From Mycobacterium sp. Root135 (GTDB lineage: Bacteria > Actinomycetota > Actinomycetes > Mycobacteriales > Mycobacteriaceae), in NCBI RefSeq assembly GCF_001426545.1, contig NZ_LMEZ01000001.1, forward strand, positions 186,967-250,966: a DNA stretch of 64,000 bases, given 5' to 3'. Positions within the stretch are counted from its first letter, which is position 1. The number at the start of each line of letters is the position of its first letter. The notes below the pieces were generated by a model that was given only the letters and a program-made list of their open reading frames with translations, made no database searches and was not told the origin of the DNA. Shown one piece after another: positions 44,000-53,405 of this stretch. Position numbers and translations under genes: made by a program.

Positions 44000-45280
44000 C
44001 TAGCGGGGCGTCCACGCGACGGGCAGTCGCTTGATGCCGTGGATGAAGGCGGATTGCAGCCGGGCCGGTTCCTCGGTGGCGACGACGTCAGGGATCCGGC
44101 GGTGCAATTCCTTGAAGGCAACGGTGATTTCGCGCCGAGCCAGGTTGGCCCCCAGACAGAAGTGTGCGCCGCCGCCACCGAATCCGACGTGCGGGTTCGG
44201 ATGGCGGCGTACGTCGAAGGCGTAGGGATCGTCGAACTTGGCGTCGTCCCGGTTGGCCGACCCGTACCAGAGCGTGACCTTGTCACCCTCGGCAAGGGAC
44301 ACGCCGCTGAGCTCTGTCGGACGGGTCACGGTGCGCCGCATGTACGCGACTGGTGACGCCCACCGCACCACCTCTTCGACGGCGGTGGGGGCGACTGCGT
44401 CGTAGTCGTTCCACCAGAGGTCACGCTGTTCCGGATGCCGGCTCAAGGCGAGGACGCCGTGGCTGATGGCGTTGCGGGTGGTCTCGTTGCCCGCCACCAC
44501 CAGAAGGATGAAGAAGGACGCCACCTCGGCCGAGGTCAGCCGCTCACCGTCCAGTTCGGCCTGCACCAGGCTGATGGTCAGATCGTCGCCAGGCGTGGCA
44601 CGACGGTCGTCGGCGAGGGCGGCGGCGTAGGCGCCGATGTCCATCGCCACCTTGACGAACTCGTCGAAGTCCGCGGTAATTTCGGGATCGCCGAAGCCGA
44701 GAATCACGTTCGTCCAGTTGAAGACGTTCTGGTGCTCGGACTCGGGGATGCCCATCATGTCGCAGATGATCTGAAGGGGTAGCGGCCCGGCCAGGGCGGC
44801 CACCAGATCGCAGGAGCCGTCCGGATGGTCGGTGATCATCGACTGCACCAGCCGCCGGGCCCGGTCGCGGACCGAGTCCTCGATGCGGGCCAACACCCTT
44901 GGGGTGAAAGCACTTCGGACGATGTTGCGGAGCCGGGTGTGACGGGGATCGTCTATGGCGATCATCGAGCCGAAGTATTCGGCCAACTCCGGTGACTGGT
45001 CACCGATGACGATGCCCTGGGCGGAACTGAAGATCTCGGGATGCCGGCTGGCGTGGAACACGTCGTCGTACCGGGTGACGGCCCAGTGTCCGCGGCCCTG
45101 CTCGAAACCGTCCTGGATGAACTCCGGATGCTTCGACACCGGGGCTTCCCGCCGCAGAGTGGCGAACGCGCCGTCACGTACATCGTCGTCGAGAGCCCAG
45201 AAGTCCCACGAGCCGAGGTTGACGTCGGCAAGTGCGACGTCAGGCGGCGGTGCACCGTTGACACGTAAGGAAATACCCAC
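44000..45280 (-). CDS. cyp124: Cytochrome P450, CYP124 type
   Basis: 426 residues. Heme-ligand loop FGGGGAHFCLG, oxygen-activation motif AGNETTR and ExxR region are intact. The N-terminus (DFWALDDDVRDGAFATLRREAPVS) and the FNWTNVILGFGDPEI region match M. tuberculosis CYP124 (Rv2266) as I remember it. That enzyme omega-hydroxylates methyl-branched lipids and sterol side chains. It needs ferredoxin and reductase partners, not seen nearby. Convergent with the coiled-coil gene, six bases apart. Confidence 0.9.
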   Translation of the reverse strand: MGISLRVNGAPPPDVALADVNLGSWDFWALDDDVRDGAFATLRREAPVSKHPEFIQDGFEQGRGHWAVTRYDDVFHASRHPEIFSSAQGIVIGDQSPELAEYFGSMIAIDDPRHTRLRNIVRSAFTPRVLARIEDSVRDRARRLVQSMITDHPDGSCDLVAALAGPLPLQIICDMMGIPESEHQNVFNWTNVILGFGDPEITADFDEFVKVAMDIGAYAAALADDRRATPGDDLTISLVQAELDGERLTSAEVASFFILLVVAGNETTRNAISHGVLALSRHPEQRDLWWNDYDAVAPTAVEEVVRWASPVAYMRRTVTRPTELSGVSLAEGDKVTLWYGSANRDDAKFDDPYAFDVRRHPNPHVGFGGGGAHFCLGANLARREITVAFKELHRRIPDVVATEEPARLQSAFIHGIKRLPVAWTPR

Positions 45281-45296
45281 GATGCCGAGCGTAACC

Positions 45297-45689
45297 TCAG
45301 GGCCGCGCTTCGTGACCGGATCGGCCGTGCGTGCGTCGTTCGTCCTTCATCCTCGCCTCGAACAGGTGCCGCTCGCCCCCGACGAGATCGTCGCGCACCC
45401 GGCGTTCGTGATTGCGGAACTCCGTCCAATAGCCGTCGTCGAACTCCTCGACGACCTGAAACGTCCACCGCCCGTGCAGCACGTTGCGGCCCACCAGTTC
45501 GGTCTCCAGTCGGTCGGCGACGTCGCCGTGCCCCGCCTCGCGCAGCTCGTCGCAGGCGTCGCCCAGGGTCAGGTCGGCATGGCCCATGAGTTGATGAAAC
45601 GAATACAGGTGCCCGCGGGCGCGCTCGACGAACTCGAGGGCCTCGGAGACCTTGCCGACCGCGGAGACGGTGTCGTCGTTGACTGTCAT
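45297..45689 (-). CDS. Conserved hypothetical protein, CYP124 neighbour
   Basis: 130 residues, mostly helical: MTVNDDTVSAVGKVSEALEFVERARGHLYSFHQLMGHADLTLGDACDELREAGH. No domain recognised. It is 16 bases upstream of the CYP124 gene in the same orientation, so an operon is likely. I prefer ATG 45689 to the one three codons upstream. Confidence 0.75.
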   Translation of the reverse strand: MTVNDDTVSAVGKVSEALEFVERARGHLYSFHQLMGHADLTLGDACDELREAGHGDVADRLETELVGRNVLHGRWTFQVVEEFDDGYWTEFRNHERRVRDDLVGGERHLFEARMKDERRTHGRSGHEARP

Positions 45690-45782
45690 GCAGGGCACTT
45701 ACCCCGCGGCCCGTCCGCCCAATCGACCGCCACGTTCGGCGATGGGCTGCGCGTGGCCATCGGCCCGTGATACCACCGACGG

Positions 45783-47711
45783 GTGCGCAACCCACATGCA
45801 GGACAGCCCTTTACGGACTCCGACGAGGAGATCGCCGAAGCGCTGCTCGACGTCAGCATCCCGACGTTGATGCTGTCGTTGGTCCACATGTCGGGTGATC
45901 CCAGCCTGATCCGCGGCGCGCTGAAACCTGCCGGCCTGTTCCTCAACGAGGTCCAGGGATACATGTCCGAAGAGGACAAGGCGGCGGTCAGGACCCTTGC
46001 CGTCGACGTGATCGGCGACTACCGCGACCGCGGCTGCCCCGACCCCGAACCGGTCGGCGGCGACCTCCTCAAGGAAATGATGGAGTGGCTCGTCTGCGAA
46101 CCGGTGCCGGACGAGTACGTGCCGATGCTGCTCGAGGAGATGGAACTCGACGGCAGAGACAGCCGGGCCGCCCACTCGCCCGCATCGGCGGCTGCCCGCG
46201 ACGACTTTCCCGTCGTCGTCATCGGGTGCGGGGAATCCGGTCTGCTGGCCGGCATCCGGCTCAAGGAAGCGGGCATCCCCTTCACCATCGTCGAGAAGAA
46301 CGCCGGACCCGGCGGCACCTGGTACCGCAACACCTACCCGGGCGCGCGCGTCGACGTCGGAAATCACTTCTACTGCTACAGCTTCGAACCGACCGACCAG
46401 TGGACGCACTTCTTCGCCGGGCAGCCCGAACTGCAGGCATACTTTCAGCGCGTCATGGACAAGTACGACGTCGGGGCGCACGTCAGATGGGAAACCGAAG
46501 TCACCGAGGCCAATTGGGACGACGCCGCGTCCGTGTGGACCGTTCGCACCCGCGGGGTCGACGGTGCGGAGTCGACATTGCGTGCGCGGGCGGTCATCAG
46601 CGCCGTCGGACAGCTGGACCGTCCGTTCCTACCTGCGATCACCGGTCGGGACTCGTTCGCGGGCAATGCCTTTCACTCCGCCGAGTGGGATCATTCGGTG
46701 GACCTGCGCGGGCGACGCGTTGCGATGATCGGCGCCGGTGCCAGCGGTTTCCAGATCGCGCCGACGATCGCCGACGAGGTCGAACACCTCACCGTCTTCC
46801 AACGCACGGCCCAATGGATGTTCCCCAACCCCAACTAACACGAGCCCGTCGGAGCGGGAGTGCAATGGGCGCTGCGTCATCTGCCGTTCTACGGGCGGTG
46901 GTACCGGTTCCTGCTGTTCTGGCCCGGCTGCGACAAGGGACTGGCGGCGGCTCGCGTCGACCCCGACTATCCAGACCAACAGCGCGCCGTCAGCGAAATC
47001 AACGAGCTCACCCGAATGATGTTCACCGAGTGGATCACCAGTCAGATCGGCGACGACCCCGACCTCGCGGCCAAGGTGATCCCGGACTACCCGGCGACGG
47101 GCAAGCGCACGCTGCAGGACAACGGCAGTTGGTTGAAGACGTTGACCCGCGACGACGTCGACCTGGTCCGCACGCCGATCGACCACGTCGACGCCGAGGG
47201 GGTGGTCACCGTCGACGGGACGCGTCATCCCGTCGACGTCATCGTCTACGCGACCGGTTTCCGCGCCACCGAGGTGCTGTGGCCCATGACGGTCACCGGC
47301 CGCGACGGCCATGATCTGCGTGACCGGTGGGGTGAACGCCCCGCGGCCTACCTCGGCATCACCGTGCCCGGCTATCCGAACTTCTTCTGTATGTACGGAC
47401 CCGGCACCAATTTGGCCAGCGGCGGCAGCTTGATCTTTCACTCCGAATGCCAGATGCGTTACATCTCAGGATGTTTGGACCACTTGATCGACGGCGGACA
47501 CCGGTGGATGGAGCCGCGCCAGGACAAGGCCGACGACTGGGTACGGCGAAGTCAGGAGGAGATGCAGACGATGGTGTGGGCGCAGCCGTCGGTCGCGCAC
47601 TCGTTCTACAAGAACAGCCACGGCGAGGTGTACACGTTGAGCCCGTGGCGACTGGTCGACTACTGGGCCTGGACGCGGGTGCCCGAACCGGACGACTTCG
47701 TGTTCGGCTGA
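45783..47711 (+). pseudogene. Baeyer-Villiger flavin monooxygenase (4-hydroxyacetophenone type), interrupted by an in-frame TAA
   Basis: Codons 1-351 and 353-642 are in one frame, separated only by TAA at 46836-46838. The local sequence FPNPN-stop-HEPVGAGVQ shows a lost Tyr (TAC/TAT to TAA) in an otherwise intact gene. FAD fold GCGESGLLAG, BVMO fingerprint FAGNAFHSAEWDHS, second Rossmann GAGASGF and C-terminal YATGF are all present. An N-terminal helical domain of about 135 residues marks the 4-hydroxyacetophenone monooxygenase branch. Two fragments may be made, but the second lacks a proper start signal. Confidence 0.88.
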
Positions 47712-47724
47712 GTCACGCTTCTGC

Positions 47725-48177
47725 TCACCCTTCTACGACGGCCTTGACGCGTTCCAACGTCTTCCGCATGTCGCGGATGTTGCGGCGCTTGCGGAGTTGA
47801 CCGCCGAACAGGCCGAACAGCGTCGTCATCAGCCCCTCGTTCATCCGGAACGACTCGGTGACCTCGGTGCCACCCCCGGCCGGGACGAAGCGGTAGTGCC
47901 AGTTGTTCACCGGCCGATCGCCGAGGAGCACCTCGAAGCCGAACTCGCGGCCCGGCTCGCAGGCCGTCACTCGACAGGTCGTCCAGTAGACCGGACCGAT
48001 CTCGTTGCGCTTGACGTGCCCGCGGAACGTCGCCCCGAGCGCCGGCCCGGTGGCGCCGTCGAGCCACTCCGCCTCGAACGTCTCGGGGGAGAACTTGCCG
48101 GTGTTGCGGACGTCTGCGACGAGGTCCCACACCTTCTCCGCGGGAGCGTCCATCGCCACCGTCACTGATGCCTGCAT
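47725..48177 (-). CDS. SRPBCC/START-like lipid-binding family protein
   Basis: 150 residues: MQASVTVAMDAPAEKVWDLVADVRNTGKFSPETFEAEWLDG, then FVPAGGGTEVTESF and a C-terminal helix. This is the polyketide cyclase/SRPBCC fold that binds hydrophobic ligands. No catalytic residue can be assigned. Divergent from the LLM oxidoreductase with an inverted repeat between them. Confidence 0.87.
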   Translation of the reverse strand: MQASVTVAMDAPAEKVWDLVADVRNTGKFSPETFEAEWLDGATGPALGATFRGHVKRNEIGPVYWTTCRVTACEPGREFGFEVLLGDRPVNNWHYRFVPAGGGTEVTESFRMNEGLMTTLFGLFGGQLRKRRNIRDMRKTLERVKAVVEG

Positions 48178-48216
48178 CGGTGCACCTGCTTCCGCCGTAG
48201 ACCGCCATGGTCAGGT

Positions 48217-48235
48217 GTCACCCTAGGCGGGTGAC
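48217..48235. promoter_or_regulatory. Inverted repeat between divergent SRPBCC and LLM genes
   Basis: Perfect arms GTCACCC-taggc-GGGTGAC, centred in the 115-base spacer. Operator for an unknown regulator, or a hairpin. Confidence 0.5.
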
Positions 48236-48292
48236 GTACTCGAAGGACCGTGACCGAGCAGACCCGTCGGCATCGCGGGCAGACTGGGTGGG

Positions 48293-49180
48293 GTGAAGAT
48301 CCGATTCGGCGTCGGCCTCGGCGCGGGCCCAGAGGCCAGTCCTGCCGAACTCCCGCACCTGGTCGACCGGCTCGAGGCCGCGGGCGTCGACTCACTCTGG
48401 TTCTCCGAGCTGGTCTACACCGACGCCGTCGACCCCTTCGTCGGAATGGCGTACGCGCTGTCGCGAACCACCAAGCTCAAGGTCGGCACCTCGGTCATGA
48501 TCCTGCCCGGCCGTCACCCGGTGCTCGTCGCCAAGCAGCTCGCGTCGCTGGCCGCCCTGGCCCCCAAGCGGGTCCTGCCCGTCTTCGGTCTCCGCTCGGC
48601 GCTCCCCGAGGAGCGTGACGTCTTCGTGGTCCCCGACGGACGGCGCGCCGCGGTCTTCGACGAGTCGCTGCGGATGCTGACCACGGCGCTGCGATCCGAC
48701 GGCGCCGACTTCTCCGGCGAGTTCTTCACCGCCACGGCCATGGCCGTCGGCCCGCGCCCGGCCAAGCCGCTCGACATCTGGCTGGGTGGCTCCGCGCCTG
48801 CCGCCTTTCGCCGCATCGGTCGTCTCGCCGACGGGTGGTTGGGCTCGTTCCTCACCCCCGAGGAGGCCGGGCGTGGCCGCGAGCAGATCGAAGCGGCCGC
48901 CGAAGAGGCAGGTCGAGCCGTCGAACCCGACCACTACGGGATCAACGTCGCCGTAGCGGAGAACGGACTACCCGACGAGGTGCTGGCCTCGATCCGAGCC
49001 CGCCGGCCCGACGTCGACCCCACCGAGTTGGTCGCCGACGGTTGGCCGGCTCTCCACCGGATGGTCGACGGGTACCTGGACGCCGGGTTGACCAAGTTCG
49101 TCATCCGCCCGGTCGGCGGCGCGAGCACCGACGAGTTCGTCGACCGGTTCGCCAGCGAACTGCTACCACGGGAGAACTGA
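48293..49180 (+). CDS. LLM-class, probably F420-dependent, oxidoreductase
   Basis: 295 residues of a luciferase-like TIM barrel: FGVGLGAGPEASPAELPHLVDRLEAAGVDSLWFSEL, GTSVMILPGRHPVLVAKQLASLA and DIWLGGSAPAAFRRIGRLADGWL. Mycobacterial members of this type commonly use F420. GTG start. The next gene follows five bases later. The substrate is unknown. Confidence 0.9.
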   Translation: MKIRFGVGLGAGPEASPAELPHLVDRLEAAGVDSLWFSELVYTDAVDPFVGMAYALSRTTKLKVGTSVMILPGRHPVLVAKQLASLAALAPKRVLPVFGLRSALPEERDVFVVPDGRRAAVFDESLRMLTTALRSDGADFSGEFFTATAMAVGPRPAKPLDIWLGGSAPAAFRRIGRLADGWLGSFLTPEEAGRGREQIEAAAEEAGRAVEPDHYGINVAVAENGLPDEVLASIRARRPDVDPTELVADGWPALHRMVDGYLDAGLTKFVIRPVGGASTDEFVDRFASELLPREN

Positions 49181-49185
49181 CACCC

Positions 49186-49497
49186 ATGACCGCACGGGAA
49201 TCCGAGGGAACCGTCGTCGTCGCCGGACATCTTCTGGTCGACCCCGACGCACGTGACCACTATCTCGCGGGCTGCCGCGACGTGGTTCGGCAAGCCCGCG
49301 AGACGCCCGGCTGCTTGGACTTCGCCATCTCGGCGGACGTCCTCGACCCCGGTCGGGTCAACGTCTACGAGAGATGGGCGTCACGGGCGGCCGTCGAGGC
49401 CTTCCGTGGCAGCGGCCCGAGCGACGAGCAGGGCGCAGCGCTGCTCTTGGCGTCGGTGGCGGAGTACGACGTCGCCGCGGAGCGATTCCTGACCTGA
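49186..49497 (+). CDS. Antibiotic biosynthesis monooxygenase (ABM)-domain protein
   Basis: 103 residues with the ABM ferredoxin-like fold: GTVVVAGHLLVDPDARDHYLAGCRDVVRQARETPGCLDFAISADVLDPGRVNVYERWAS. Such small dimeric proteins include quinol oxygenases and heme-degrading enzymes. Five bases after the LLM gene, so co-transcribed. Confidence 0.85.
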   Translation: MTARESEGTVVVAGHLLVDPDARDHYLAGCRDVVRQARETPGCLDFAISADVLDPGRVNVYERWASRAAVEAFRGSGPSDEQGAALLLASVAEYDVAAERFLT

Positions 49498-49676
49498 CGG
49501 GCCTCAGCAAACGTGCTTACGCATTGGTGACGCACCGCGTCGACGCGGCGAACCGATTATCTGTCGACTGATCGCTTCGGGTAGTCTCGACGGAATTGCG
49601 CGGACCTGCGGGGGAAGGCTCTCGAGCAAGCGGAGCCGCTGCCGATACTCACACTCCTGACGCCAAAGGCTGACCT
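49498..49676. promoter_or_regulatory. Upstream region of the mycolic-acid methyltransferase
   Basis: 179 bases without a gene. TAGTCT (49582-49587) is a TANNNT-type -10 and gives a leader of about 85 bases. No clear operator seen. Confidence 0.35.
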
Positions 49677-50561
49677 ATGCCAAACACCAAGAACGACGAC
49701 CAAGGCCTAAAGCCGCACTTCGAAGACGTGCAGGCGCATTACGACCTGTCCGACGACTTCTTCCGGCTGTTCCTGGACCCCACCCAGACCTACAGCTGCG
49801 CCTACTTCGAGCGCGACGACATGACGCTCGAGGAAGCCCAGATCGCCAAGATCGACCTCTCCCTCGGCAAGCTCGGACTCAAGCCAGGGATGACCTTGCT
49901 TGACATCGGCTGCGGCTGGGGCGCAACCGTCAACCGCGCCGTCGAGAAGTACGACGTCGACGTCGTCGGCCTGACGCTGAGCAAGAACCAGCAGGCCCAC
50001 GTCAAGCAACTTCTCGAGAAGTCGGACACCCCGCGGAACAAAGAGGTACGGCTTCAGGGGTGGGAGCAATTCGACGAGCAGGTCGACCGCATCGTCTCCA
50101 TCGGTGCCTTCGAGCACTTCGGCAAAGACCGCTACGAAGACTTCTTCAAGATGGCCTACGCCGCGCTGCCGAGTGACGGTGTGATGTTGCTGCACACCAT
50201 CATCAAGCCCAGCGACGAGGAATACCGCGAGCGCGGCCTCCCGATGACGATGACGAAGCTGAAGTTCTTCAAGTTCATCATGGACGAGATCTTCCCCGGT
50301 GGTGACCTCCCGCAGGTGGTGACCGTGGAGAAGCACGCCACGGCGGCCGGCTTCAAGCTCACCAGGGTGCAGCCCCTGCGCTTGCACTACGCGCGGACCC
50401 TCGACATCTGGGCCGCGACGCTGGAGTCCCGCCGCGACGATGCCATCGCCATCCAGTCCGTAGAGGTCTACGACCGCTACATGCGGTACCTGACCGGCTG
50501 CGCGGAGCTGTTCCACAAGGGATACACCGACATCGCGCAGTTCACCCTCGAGAAGGCCTGA
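49677..50561 (+). CDS. Mycolic-acid/cyclopropane-fatty-acid methyltransferase (CmaA/MmaA/PcaA family)
   Basis: 294 residues. FEDVQAHYDLSDDFFRLFLDPTQTYSCAYF, the SAM site LLDIGCGWGATVNRAVEKYDV, GLTLSKNQ, QGWEQFDEQVDRIVSIGAFEHFG and YLTGCAELFHKGYTDIAQFT are family hallmarks. It adds cyclopropane or methyl-branch groups to meromycolate chains using SAM and is cytoplasmic, membrane-associated. The exact paralogue (MmaA, CmaA or PcaA) cannot be decided by eye. Confidence 0.94.
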   Translation: MPNTKNDDQGLKPHFEDVQAHYDLSDDFFRLFLDPTQTYSCAYFERDDMTLEEAQIAKIDLSLGKLGLKPGMTLLDIGCGWGATVNRAVEKYDVDVVGLTLSKNQQAHVKQLLEKSDTPRNKEVRLQGWEQFDEQVDRIVSIGAFEHFGKDRYEDFFKMAYAALPSDGVMLLHTIIKPSDEEYRERGLPMTMTKLKFFKFIMDEIFPGGDLPQVVTVEKHATAAGFKLTRVQPLRLHYARTLDIWAATLESRRDDAIAIQSVEVYDRYMRYLTGCAELFHKGYTDIAQFTLEKA

Positions 50562-50573
50562 CCGCAGGTCGCC

Positions 50574-51635
50574 TCAGCTGGGTGGTGGCCGTCGTCCCGG
50601 CGGCCCCATCTCGGCACCCGCGGCGTCGCGTCGCCTCGCGGCCATGCCCGCGAGGGCCTCGAACACCACTCGGTGCGCGGCGTTCACCGTGAGCTCGGCA
50701 TGGTCGTAGGCGGGGGAAACCTCCACCACGTCGACGCCAGCCACGTCGTGGTCGTAGCACAGCTGACGCACCATCCTCAGCAGGTCGACGCTGGTGATGC
50801 CACCCGGCTCCGGAGTGCCGGTGCCAGGTGCGTGGGCCGGGTCGAGGACGTCGATGTCCACCGACAGGTACAGCTTGTCGGCCTTGGCGAGCGCCTCGCC
50901 GACGGCGTCGACCATGACGGCCTTGAAGCCGCGCTCCCAGATCTCCTGCATGGTGTGCCACACCATGCCCTGCTCCTGCATCCATTCGAAGGTGTCCTGC
51001 GGCGGCCAGTACCCCCGCAGCCCGACCTGCACGAAGTGCGTCCCAGGGACCGCGCCGGACTCGATCAGGCGGCGCATCGGGGTGCCGTGACTGGCGAGGT
51101 TGCCGTCGATGATGTCGGCGGTGTCGGCATGCGCGTCGAAGTGGACGATGCCGACGTTCCCGTAGCCGTGCACGTCGGCGACGGCCGTTGCCGACGGCCA
51201 GGTGATCGAGTGGTCACCGCCGAGCACGACGGGCACGATGCCGCGGGAGGCCACCGCCGCCACGCGCTCCTTGATGTTCTGGTGTGACACCTCGGTCTGA
51301 CCGTGCGGGCAGTACGCGTCGCCGAAGTCGACGACCTCCAGCCAGTCGAAGATCTCGAGCCCGAGATCCATGTGGTAGGTCCCGGGTTCGTAGGCGGTCG
51401 CCCTGATCGCCCGCGGACCGAACCGCGCGCCGGGCCGATTCGTCGTCCCCACGTCGAACGGCGCTCCGACGATCGCGACGTCCGGCCGCCACGAATCGAG
51501 TTGTTCGACCTCGGTGAGGAACGGGCGATGCCCGAAGGTGGCGAGCCCCGAATAGGGCAGGTCGAGCTGCTCGGCCATTCCCGGCGGCAGTTCGCGATGG
51601 GGTTCACCGTGGTGGTGGCCGTGGTCGTGGCTCAT
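50574..51635 (-). CDS. Arginase/agmatinase-family ureohydrolase with histidine-rich N-terminus
   Basis: 353 residues. Metal ligands in GGDHSITWPS, HFDAHADTAD and SVDIDVLDPAHAPGTGTPEPGG are complete. The first residues, MSHDHGHHHGEPH, are unusually histidine-rich, as in metal-handling or nickel proteins. Agmatinase is the default guess. Some members of this branch are nickel-dependent guanidine hydrolases, so guanidine or a guanidino acid is possible. Its ATG overlaps the thioesterase stop (51632-51635). Confidence 0.88.
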   Translation of the reverse strand: MSHDHGHHHGEPHRELPPGMAEQLDLPYSGLATFGHRPFLTEVEQLDSWRPDVAIVGAPFDVGTTNRPGARFGPRAIRATAYEPGTYHMDLGLEIFDWLEVVDFGDAYCPHGQTEVSHQNIKERVAAVASRGIVPVVLGGDHSITWPSATAVADVHGYGNVGIVHFDAHADTADIIDGNLASHGTPMRRLIESGAVPGTHFVQVGLRGYWPPQDTFEWMQEQGMVWHTMQEIWERGFKAVMVDAVGEALAKADKLYLSVDIDVLDPAHAPGTGTPEPGGITSVDLLRMVRQLCYDHDVAGVDVVEVSPAYDHAELTVNAAHRVVFEALAGMAARRRDAAGAEMGPPGRRPPPS

Positions 51636-52102
51636 GGAGTGACGGTACCGCCATCGGGCGCGTTGCGCCCTTGAACAGCAACGGAAGTGAGCGCCTCCCG
51701 CAGCGGGGCCGGCAGCTCCCGGGACGTCCAGTCCTGCGTCGAGACGACGACGTAGACGTTGCGACCGCGCGTCGTCGGCACCTCGGTTCCGTCGGGGTTG
51801 CGGCGCACCACGTCGAACCCCAGGGTGAAACTCGTCCGCCCCGTCGACTGACAACGAACCTCGACCCGGACGTCGTCGCGCCACCGAACCGGTGTCAGGT
51901 AGTCGACCTCGGCGTGCACCGTCTGCAAATCGACACCCCACCGGTCGAACCCGACGATCGGCACGCCGACGTGGTCCAAGAAGCCGTTGGACGCCTCGTC
52001 GAACCACGTCAGGTAATGGCCGTGGAACACCACGCCCTGCTGGTCGACTTCGGCGTAGCGGGGAACGATCGGAAACGAGAACGCGTCGGTCACACGGGAC
52101 AC
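51632..52102 (-). CDS. YbgC/4HBT-type acyl-CoA thioesterase
   Basis: 156 residues of a hotdog fold with PRYAEVDQQGVVFHGHYLTWFDEASNGFL, the usual Y-x-E/D-x-D-x3-V-x-H-Y catalytic segment (D in EVD). GTG start. Coupled to the ureohydrolase by overlap and divergent from the dehydratase gene. Confidence 0.88.
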   Translation of the reverse strand: MSRVTDAFSFPIVPRYAEVDQQGVVFHGHYLTWFDEASNGFLDHVGVPIVGFDRWGVDLQTVHAEVDYLTPVRWRDDVRVEVRCQSTGRTSFTLGFDVVRRNPDGTEVPTTRGRNVYVVVSTQDWTSRELPAPLREALTSVAVQGRNAPDGGTVTP

Positions 52103-52103
52103 C

Positions 52104-52127
52104 CTGTCAGTCGACGCCTCCTGACAG
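52104..52127. promoter_or_regulatory. Inverted repeat between divergent thioesterase and dehydratase genes
   Basis: Perfect arms CTGTCAG and CTGACAG separated by ten bases, filling most of the 35-base gap. It could be a shared operator; a transcribed hairpin is the alternative. Confidence 0.5.
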
Positions 52128-52137
52128 ACTCGGAGGC

Positions 52138-53085
52138 ATGCAACTGGTCACCGTCGACGACATCCGTGCCGCAGCCGACCGAATCCGCGGATCGGTGCTC
52201 CGCACGCCGCTGGTACCCGCACCATGGGGCGATCCCGACCGCCCGCTGTGGCTGAAACCGGAGAACCTGCAGGCGATCGGCGCATTCAAGGTGCGTGGTG
52301 CGTTCAACGCGATCGCCCACCTCGACCCCGCCGTCCGGGCCAGGGGCGTGGTCGCCTACTCCAGCGGCAACCACGCCCAGGCGGTGGCCCATGCCGCGGC
52401 GACGTTCGGCATCAGCGCCTCGATCGTCATGCCCGAGGAGACACCGCAGATCAAGATCGACGCCACTCGCCGCCACGGCGCCGAGGTGGTGCTGTGTGCG
52501 GCCGGTCAACGCGAGAAGGTCGCCGAGGAGGTGGTGGCCCGCACCGGTGGGGTGCTGATCCCGCCGTTCGACCATCCCGACGTCATCGCCGGGCAGGGCA
52601 CCATCGGGCTGGAGATCGTCGAGGACCTGCCCGACGTCGCCACCGTCATCGTCCCGGTCAGCGGCGGAGGTTTGGCATCGGGCATCGGCACCGCGGTGAA
52701 GGCGCTCGCGCCCCAGGCGCGGGTGGTCGGCGTCGAACCCGAACTGGCCGCCGACACCGCCGCGAGCCTCGCCGCGGGGCACCGCGTCGACTGGTCGATC
52801 GAGGACCGCAACCGCACCATCGCCGACGGGCTCCGGTCACAGCCCTCGGAGCTGACGTTCGCTCATCTGCAGAAGGTGCTCGACGAGTTGATCACGGTGT
52901 CGGAGAACGACATTCGTGCCGCGGTGCGGGAGATGGCGCTGCGGGCGCATCTGGTCGCCGAACCGAGCGGAGCCACCGCGCTGGCGGCCTACCTGACCCG
53001 GGAGACGCCGCCGGGGCCGACGGTGGTCGTGGTGTCGGGCGGCAACGTCGAACCGGCTCTCCTCGCCGAGATCCTCGCCGGCTGA
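52138..53085 (+). CDS. Threonine/serine dehydratase-like PLP enzyme (fold type II)
   Basis: 315 residues. PLP lysine in GAFKVRGAFNAI, phosphate/ring contacts SSGNHAQAVA, and the glycine loop VPVSGGGLASGIG are present. It lacks the ACT regulatory domain, so it is the catabolic type. It deaminates threonine or serine, possibly D-serine or hydroxyaspartate, to a 2-oxo acid. GGAGG sits only one base before the ATG at 52138, so an alternative start a few codons later is possible. Confidence 0.9.
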   Translation: MQLVTVDDIRAAADRIRGSVLRTPLVPAPWGDPDRPLWLKPENLQAIGAFKVRGAFNAIAHLDPAVRARGVVAYSSGNHAQAVAHAAATFGISASIVMPEETPQIKIDATRRHGAEVVLCAAGQREKVAEEVVARTGGVLIPPFDHPDVIAGQGTIGLEIVEDLPDVATVIVPVSGGGLASGIGTAVKALAPQARVVGVEPELAADTAASLAAGHRVDWSIEDRNRTIADGLRSQPSELTFAHLQKVLDELITVSENDIRAAVREMALRAHLVAEPSGATALAAYLTRETPPGPTVVVVSGGNVEPALLAEILAG

Positions 53086-53104
53086 CTGGTACGTCCGTAC
53101 CGGA

Positions 53105-53302
53105 CTACCAGGCGAGTACCAGCGGGGTGGACACCTCGCACCTGTCTCGCATGGCGTGCGCCCACGCATCCTGTTCCGCGGCGGCCACGAGCAGCCTGCG
53201 ACGGCCACTCCACCCGCACGAGCACCTCGCCGTGGCATCGAACCGTCCGAGCCGACGCACGGAGGCCACTCCTGCGTCCACCAGTAGTTCCGGTGCCGTC
53301 AT
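53105..53302 (-). CDS. Small cysteine-containing conserved hypothetical protein
   Basis: 65 residues: MTAPELLVDAGVASVRRLGRFDATARCSCGWSGRRRLL, then AWAHAMRDRCEVSTPLVLAW. The CxCGWxG motif and a later Cys suggest zinc or cluster binding. I recognise no named family, but the codon pattern looks coding and it fills an otherwise empty stretch. Confidence 0.55.
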   Translation of the reverse strand: MTAPELLVDAGVASVRRLGRFDATARCSCGWSGRRRLLVAAAEQDAWAHAMRDRCEVSTPLVLAW

Positions 53303-53405
53303 GACGCCTCCTTAGCCGAACCTCGCGGCCCCCAACGCGTTCCATCATCGCGCGGGCGCAGCCTGGATTCGGTCTACGACAGGTCACAACTCGGCCAAGG
53401 ACGCC

